A stretch of 64,000 bases of DNA from positions 6,386,001 to 6,450,000 of the forward strand of contig NC_088320.1 of NCBI RefSeq assembly GCF_910592395.1, in the 5' to 3' direction. The notes below the pieces were generated by a model. The model was given only the letters and a program-made list of their open reading frames with translations. It did no database searches and had not been told where the DNA came from. The first letter of the stretch is position 1; each line of letters opens with the position of its first letter. This DNA is from Lineus longissimus. Taxonomy: Eukaryota > Nemertea > Pilidiophora > Heteronemertea > Lineidae. This document shows, in pieces, positions 57,121-64,000 of the stretch. Position numbers and translations under genes: made by a program.

Positions 57121-58197
57121 ATGAAGAATGTTTTTTTAACCAAGATGAATTCCTAACTACCAAATATCTGGACGGCTGGTACAATGGGCCCTGGCCGTTT
57201 CATTTATTCCATAAATCCAAAAAAATTGTCATAAGTGCGCAGCAGAAACCGAAGGCTTTCTGTGAAGCGCTGGTTTAACATGTGTGCGTATCCTGTGAGT
57301 TCACCACTTTTTCCACCAGTTTTCTTTGCAAGAAACTGTTTTAGGAAAAACTAGCTACTGTACTGATCAACACCCTGTACGATTTCTATAGACCCAATCA
57401 ATAATAATCAAATAAAAAGGTTATTCATTCATGATTCATATTACCAATCTGGCTTGGCCCATTACATCTGACACCTTTGTTTGGTTATCTAAGGCAACAA
57501 CAGCCTTTGTCAACCTTGAAAGAAAGTTTGGGCATGTTACATAACACCACTACCTGTGCTTGGCTCAAGCATGCAGTGCAGGCAGAACATTCGTTCTGGC
57601 AGGGTGTACATGGTTCTTCAAAAAAGAACTATCTCCAATTTTGACTTATTTCAACATTTTGAAATAGCAAAATATTTGTGTTTAGCATCAATGTTCTTAA
57701 AGGTGGGTATCACTGTGACTCAATCTTGACATAATCTCGTTTTACAGGCATTGCCTTATGATGATTGGATAACTGGTGAAATTCTGCGAATGATGTCATT
57801 GCTGATCGAAAATGAACATTTACAGCACGTCGTGGTGGTTCATTCATGAATATGCATTGGAGGTACATGTACATGTATTTTGCTATTAAAATGGAAAGAT
57901 GGAAAATATTACAAATGTATATCTGGTGACTGTCAAGTGTGTTACTTGGACAAAAGAAAATAAAGGAAAGATTCACCTTAATCCAGCGTCGTTATCTTTT
58001 ATTTCTCAAACTTGGTGGTTGTGACAAGAGGATATCTTCATAGTCCCTGCCCAGACTGTGGGGAAATCAATGAATATTTTGGCCCAACTGGCATTCATTT
58101 GACTAAGACAGAGATACTCCTGGCTAAAGAAATGGCTGAAAGAAAATAATCACTGAGTTGTCTCTGTGTTTTCGATAACATTTTTATGGTGACGACT

Positions 58198-58258
58198 CAA
58201 AGATACGACCTCCTTTTCAAGGATACGACCTCCTTTTCAAGGATACGACCTCCTTTTC
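58198..58258. repeat. 20-bp tandem repeat x 3
   Basis: ggatacgacctccttttcaa three times in a row (the first begins aga instead of gga). The unit resembles the tttcaaggtcacagaggtca block of family J. Confidence 0.85.
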
Positions 58259-59164
58259 AAGATCACAGAGGTCAAATGGGGTCAATTTACTTCTAATACT
58301 CTGGGTGTACATTGTATAATACTACTCAAGATTTCAGGAGATGCAAAACAATACAAAAGAAGGAAAGAAGTGCATCATGTAAAAATTGAGATGTAATTCA
58401 ACCATCATTTTTAGGAATTTAGTATAAGTACCAGCAGTGCTGTAATTACGCATTTGTGCCAATTTGTCATTTCAGATGTCACAACCCTGTCCGCCATTGC
58501 ATTTGAAGATTCTCGTTTGATTTCCAAGAAGAAGGGTAGGTATACTCGTCTGTCTGGTCAGTAGAGGTGCCACTGTCAAATCTGTGTTATCGTTGGTAAA
58601 TAAGACTTGTAACTTGAGCCCCACAGGCACAGGGCCTAAAGGCAGTGGAAAAAAATTACAGACTATTCTAATAATCTGCGAGGTTTATGGAAAAAGAATG
58701 AATCGATTTATTTCGGTGTGAAGAATGCATTAATTACGAAACACATCTAACTGTTATCCCATTGCAACTTCATTATGTTAACTCTTCTAAGAGATCAAAG
58801 ATATTAAAACTTTCAACTTATTTATATTTTGCATATTCAAAAAAAACATTTTTATCCGGAGAAATGTTTATAAAATGCAGTAGTCGATACATAACATCAT
58901 GTAGCCGCTACTAAATCATATTTTGGTCATGTAATTAAAAGAAAATTAAATAAATTGACAGTGACACTTCTATCTATCTGCAAATTGAGCGTTATTCAAA
59001 AGTTATAACTATGGTATAAAGATGTTGTGTTTGCGTGCGTGTGTGTGGGGGTGTGTGTGTGAGATGGGATTGAAAAAGGGTGTGGAGGTCTTGGGGGAGG
59101 AGGGACTCTAGTCGCTGTAGTGAGTGCTGGAAGTGTGACCTATCAATATTGTGCAAGTTTTGTA

Positions 59165-59305
59165 GCTATTGTTGTTATTCTAGTTGTTAGAGTAGTTATT
59201 GTAGTTATCTAGCTAGTATAGTTGTTAGAGTAGTTATCGTAGTTATCTAGGTAGTATAGTTGTTAGAGTAGTTATTTTAGTTATCTAGCTATTATAGTTG
59301 TTATT
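59165..59305. repeat. Tandem repeat of about 50 bp x 3
   Basis: Units built from tagttgttagagtagttat plus gtagttatctag(c/g)tagtat. AT-rich, non-coding. Confidence 0.75.
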
Positions 59306-60485
59306 CTTTTGGTTTCGTGTTTCCTGCTTATCATCTTTTTTAACCTATTCAGCTTTCAGTTGTCCAGGCCAGGCAAGGTGACCAATGACGATGATAGATC
59401 GGGTTCGATTCAAGCTATATACGCTTGGTGTATTTGGTTATCGTGACTGGCGACTTGAGTCTATCTCATCTCATTTCCAAAGCGCGGTGGCTGGGTCCCA
59501 GGCATGCTTGCCACTTTGTTCCACGGTCCGCATCTAAGTTTCGACGGTGATGACATGGACTTAGGTTCAAGGAACGTGATCCCCTTGAGTCATTGTGGTT
59601 GATTGATGGGGGCAATAGACGGTTGCGTGTCGCTAGTCATTCAATTGGTCCCCTCAATGTTTTAGAGTGTTGGCGGGATAAGTCTTACGACTGTTAACAA
59701 TAGTAAGCAATAGCTGGCCAGCGATCCCCTACCTGATCTCGAGGGGGATGGAATGACTGGGGAATAGGCCTGCTGTTAACCTGCGGAATTTCGTCGGACG
59801 AAATGTCAGGCGTGTCCGTGTGGGACTTGTGCTAAACCAGTTTAGTACATATGACGAAGACATTGGGCTCTTTGAATAACAACAGTGTCCTTGACCTCCT
59901 TGTGCCTCACGAAGCTAATAATATACACCCCCTGAAATCGACAAGACGGCGATGAAGAAGGAGAGCCGGCCTCCAGCTTGTCAGCCGAGAAGACACTGGA
60001 TGGACCCCAAGGATATGTTGCTGCCAATGTTGGAGCCATACAGGGTACGTAAGCATCACTTAGTCCTCAGTTACATCTGGATTAAAAGAAACATTACAAA
60101 GATGTTGAAATTACTCCAAAAAAAGTGAAATGTGTAGTATGGGCGTTAATACGTATCAAAACAGAGGGCATGCACACTAGCTTGTTCCTGTCTCGATCAT
60201 CTTCTAATTACAACAAAGGGCAGAGACATTCATCCGCGAAAGGCACATTACTAGAATGCGCGGCAAGAGTTGCACTTTTCAAATTTCGAATTGCATGCGC
60301 ATTAGGCCAAGTGTGGTGCAGCCATTTCGAAACTGATTTAGCCAATTCGTATTCCGGAGAGTGCTCTCTGGAAAACAGTTTTAAATCAGATTCAGTGTGA
60401 ATGCAGCATGCAGTAGAAAGACTCAGAAATTAGATAAACCCCTCAACAAAAGATATATGATTTTTTTAGGCAGCCCGAGCCAACA

Positions 60486-60580
60486 TTGTACAAGGGCCAC
60501 AAGGACAAGGGCCACATGGACAAGGGCCACAAGGACAAGGGACACAAGGACAAGGGACACGAGGACAAGGGACATAAAAG
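60486..60580 (+). repeat. 15-bp tandem repeat x 6 (possibly coding KDKGH)
   Basis: Six units of acaagggccacaagg type. In one frame it reads KGHKDKGHMDKGHKDKGH, following an acceptor-like tttttttag at 60470. No other coding support. Confidence 0.7.
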
Positions 60581-60672
60581 ACGATGTTGCAGTCTACAGG
60601 GTGAGCATCACTTAGTCCTGGTTGATATTATATCTACTCGTGAAACAAACTTCATAACTGTCCAACCAGCAG

Positions 60673-60894
60673 TTCAAGGGGGACTATAGGCAGGAGCAGA
60701 GGGGCTAATTTGGCCATCTTCAGGTGACTAATATACACAGTCAAGGCCCTAGGTCATGTCAGATTCAAGACAAAATATATTCCTCGTACAAGCGTGAATC
60801 ATTTCCACATACTATGAGACGTGAGAGACCCCTATTGGCGACTTCATGTAACTTTATCTTGCCTGCCTAGCTGCTGCCTGTATTCTCCCTTTGA
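60673..60894. mobile_element. TTAA-type element (family D), copy 2
   Basis: Starts ttcaagggggactataggca and ends tgcctgtattctccctttga. Nearly collinear with 33399-33617 (gaggggctaatttggccatc, cctcgtacaagcgtgaatca, gtgagagacccctattgg). Confidence 0.8.
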
Positions 60895-63554
60895 GGAGAG
60901 AAAAAAAAAAAATTTCATGTCTCCGAAACCCACACCCTGGTGGCCGAATCTTTTATCCCAAGTGAGACCACCTGACCGAGAGTACTCAAGTAACAGCCAA
61001 ATGGGCAACATGACCTCGATGATCTTGATCAGTTGGACAAATCAAGGCAATTTGACCCGAGGAATAATACCACTAGGGCATGCATTGAAGCAGTGAATTG
61101 AGCAAAGTTCTGTCAGCTGAGATGAACTGATCTAGCCTCTAGGGGTACATGCACCACCATGTGACCTCTGGGACCTTGAAAAGGGTGTGTTTTTAGTTTT
61201 GAACCTCTGCAAGGATCAGATCAGATCAGATCAGACATCTTCACTCCTCTTGATCCAGATAAAGGGCCCGTGAGCATCTTTTACAGCAGTTCCACTTTAT
61301 AAAATGATACGGCCAGGGCCATTGTGCTCACCCGGACTTGGTCATGATGGGTGCTTTTGACTTTGTTGATGATTTGTTAACGCTTGCCACCTGGTGGCCA
61401 CATTTGGAATCGAATCTGGACTGTAGTTGTTAGTTTGGGTCGGAATTGCCACGAGGCATCTTTTCCCCTAATAGTAATGTGGTGGAAATACGCTGAATAA
61501 AAATGACCCTCACTACATGGAACTGTGGTTGAGAGATGTGCTATAGTGACATTCATTGACAACAGAGTCATACAGGGTGTTACAGAAAGTTACATGTATC
61601 TCATTTTATACTTAGGATTTATCCAAACATAGATGTAGCCAAAAGAAACAAAACGTTTTTCTGTGTACTCCCCTCTGACTTTACCATGAACTGGAGACTG
61701 TCTTTATTATCAGTCTTCAATCCTTTTTTGCGCACACCTCAGCTCGTCCTATGAAAAAGGCAACCAGACCGGTGTTCTAAACCAACAACTCTTTGAGTGA
61801 GAACTTGACACCTCCTGAGGGACTGACCCATGGTCAGATGACCTCGGACACTGAATTTCAGTCTGATCTGATTCATGACTTGGCAACCAGACTGTCTGGG
61901 GTTGAGAGTAGGATGTCTAAATGAGTACTCCACCAGTACACTCCACAAAGAGGGGGGCTAATCGAAATGTTGCTCCAAGAATAGCTTGTCAACTGAGGTC
62001 GACTCTACTTGGCAAAGCACAAAAACAGAAAATTTAGAAAAAAAACCCTGAGCACTTCATTAAAAACAGTGAAGCCAGAAAGTTTGGCAAAAACAAAACT
62101 TGACACTGAAAGTGATGACCATCTCCCCAAATGAATAAAAAATATTTAGTTTCTTTTGGCTTCAATCTGTGTAAAGATTACCCTGCATTAAACTCCTTTT
62201 TTCCCTGTTTTCTAGGCTGCGCAGATGACTGGAGATGGTGGCTGTTGAGTTGACCCAATGACTTCCGCCACGATCTACGATGCGTACTGAAGCAAGAACG
62301 ACTCTCAAAGACCCAGAAAACAACAGATGCCAACACTTCGCCCCATGAGAAGATGCCTTCATACCCATCTATCGACAATTTTGGGGAAGACAGCCTAATT
62401 GACATTCATGGGGATCTTCCTGGCAGATGTTGTATGAGGAAGGATTCAATGCAAATACAGTAAGATAAAGTGGAGTACTTAAAATTCAATATTATGAAAC
62501 GCCCTAAAGCTATTTACCAGTAAAAAGATATTTCCTTTGCTCTAGGCTGTGTTTAATGGCATTCTGAAGATTGTGTCTGAAAAAAAGGCTGAGCTAATCT
62601 TCATTGCACTCCTGCAATTAGGCACTACTGAACTAAAACATCCTGAAAGAGCGTGGTCAAAAAATGTCTTTGGACAGACAAGCAGTCGATGCAGACACAA
62701 TGAGTTTAGGAACTGAGCTGGGGTTGAAGGTGCATTGCCCTGCACTGTAACTCTATCAAAATGGTTCAAGTCTTTAATCTTGGTAAACAATGGAATGACC
62801 TTGATATTTTGTTTTCCAGCCATGCTCCGATGAGGGCCTGAGAGTCGGGTAGATTCAATGGATGGATTCGTCTCGCTCAGGGATATAACGGCGATGGACA
62901 CTTACATTGTGCGTCATTCGAATAGACTTTAATGACAATCGAAATGATGCTCTGAGGGGACTCTGATGACTCTAAGGACATAGAGCCCTTATCGTTATGT
63001 AATGTGACGCCATATCCAGCAGCCACCATGGAGCCAGCTCATCTCTTACATATGGAAGGATGCCATCTCTAATGGTAATAATATTAAAAAATCAATTTCT
63101 ATATTCTATGTCATTGCTTTGGTGTAGGCTTTAGCCTTATTTAGGGATTGTGAACAATTAAAAACATTGTAAAAGAGAAAACTTCTTAGATTGATCAGAC
63201 CTCTGATATTGCGAAGTTTGCAGCTTATATATGACCTCAAGGAGGGACAGATCTGAGTCTGTTGTTGATCCAAGCAGTGCTGAGAATCCTGATGATATCT
63301 TTGGAAAGTTCACCACTTTTGTGAAAATTACCAGAAATGTGAGATTTTGAAGGAATTTGATTCCTCCTTAGAAGTTTTCTCTCTTCAGTGTTGTACATGA
63401 TCCCTTATGGTCTTAAGAAATGTAGAAAAAACAATTCACCTTCACCGCAGCATTTCTAATTGTCTGCAGACCGGTGAACCTGCCTCTGCCAGCAATGAGA
63501 GAAGGGATCCTTCCGCTAACAGGATAAGGATAACACTTTTTGTAAAGTTATGGC

Positions 63555-64000
63555 TAGAGCTATGAACTTGAAACTTTGTACACAGGAACCCCCAGATCAG
63601 ATGACCTCCGACAGTGAATTTTGGTCGATTTGATTCTTGACTTGGCCACCAGGGGACCAGAAGTGGAAACCTAAAAAGCGTGATATCTCTCTTATGAGTG
63701 ACTCATTTTCGATAAAACTTTAATGGTAGGTTGTCCTAGCAAGGGTACATCACATATCATACGGGTTTTTGATTTGACCTAATTTTCAAGGTCACAGAGG
63801 TCAAATGGCGTAAATTGGCCGTTTGAGTGTATGTCTAAAGCTATGAAATTTGGTACACATGACTCCGTATCACATGAACCTCTGACTAACCACGAAATTT
63901 TGATCCGATCTGATTCTTTACGTGGCCACCTGGAGGCCAAAACTAAAAAGGTAAAAAGTGCAATATCTCGCTTATTTATATTGGTGTATCTGATGATGAA
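63555..64000. repeat. Long dispersed repeat (family J), copy 2
   Basis: Runs to the window end. Shares ttgaaactttgtacacagga, ttgacttggccaccagg, aggtcacagaggtcaaatgg, taaattggccgtttgagtgt and gtgcaatatctcgcttattt with 56620-57120. Confidence 0.7.

Larger units (their letters stand above)
56397..64000. other. Repeat-rich region, no recognised gene
   Basis: 7.6 kb with long dispersed repeats, tandem repeats and one family D copy. Exon-like islands with splice signals but no recognised product are 58478-58536 (after catttcag, before gtaggt), a stretch ending 60039 before gtacgt, 60473-60580, and 62545-62720 (after ctctag). It may include leader exons of a gene beyond the window, or non-coding RNA. 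Confidence 0.45.

Noticed and set aside
62542-62901. 119-aa minus-strand ORF
   Set aside because: Open but unrecognised; the opposite strand has an equally plausible exon-like island after ctctag, so neither is claimed as a gene.

Overview
This is a eukaryotic, intron-rich window from an invertebrate animal, probably a marine bilaterian. The evidence is GT-AG introns of about 0.1-1 kb, many short inverted-repeat transposons and an intact LINE, and metazoan genes such as a Cys-loop receptor, a cytoplasmic-type myosin essential light chain, VPS16, ORC4 and FASTKD. The phylum cannot be fixed from sequence alone. All gene models below were built by hand from splice signals and reading phase; lengths are from summed exons.

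Left part (1-8 kb): the 3' seven-eighths of a threonine synthase-like 2 (THNSL2) gene on +, whose preceding exon is cut at base 10, ends 173 bp from a convergent four-exon Cys-loop ligand-gated channel gene on -. Centre-left (9.3-18 kb): a 12-exon gene on + encodes a secreted 1,109-aa protein made of a histidine-rich segment, a Tyr/Gly/Arg 19-residue tandem repeat and nine apple/PAN-like six-cysteine modules, nearly all on phase-1 exons. I regard it as the most novel item. 19-24 kb: a decayed gag-like retroelement fragment (+), then a FAST kinase-domain mitochondrial RNA-binding protein (-) that carries one apparent frameshift.

Centre (26-40 kb): a five-exon myosin essential light chain (-) and a 21-exon VPS16 (+) are head to head, about 0.4 kb apart. 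VPS16 has two introns with minor-spliceosome (U12) signatures, one of them AT-AC, plus a GC-AG intron. 41.7-45 kb: two intronless genes on -, a two-domain C-type lectin-like secreted protein whose C-terminus runs into a transposon end, and an unrecognised acidic 377-aa protein. 48-53 kb: an 11-exon ORC4 (-). Its 5' flank is a roughly 375-bp tandem array, and the array is split by a 5'-truncated LINE with an intact reverse-transcriptase ORF.

Right part (56.4-64 kb): repeat-rich DNA without a recognisable gene. Across the window I count several short inverted-repeat element families: one TA-flanked with about nine copies, two TTAA-type, and others. One copy is nested inside another. The conserved genes are housekeeping or signalling genes (endolysosomal tethering, origin licensing, mitochondrial RNA, amino-acid phosphate metabolism). 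They do not form a pathway together and are simply neighbours.
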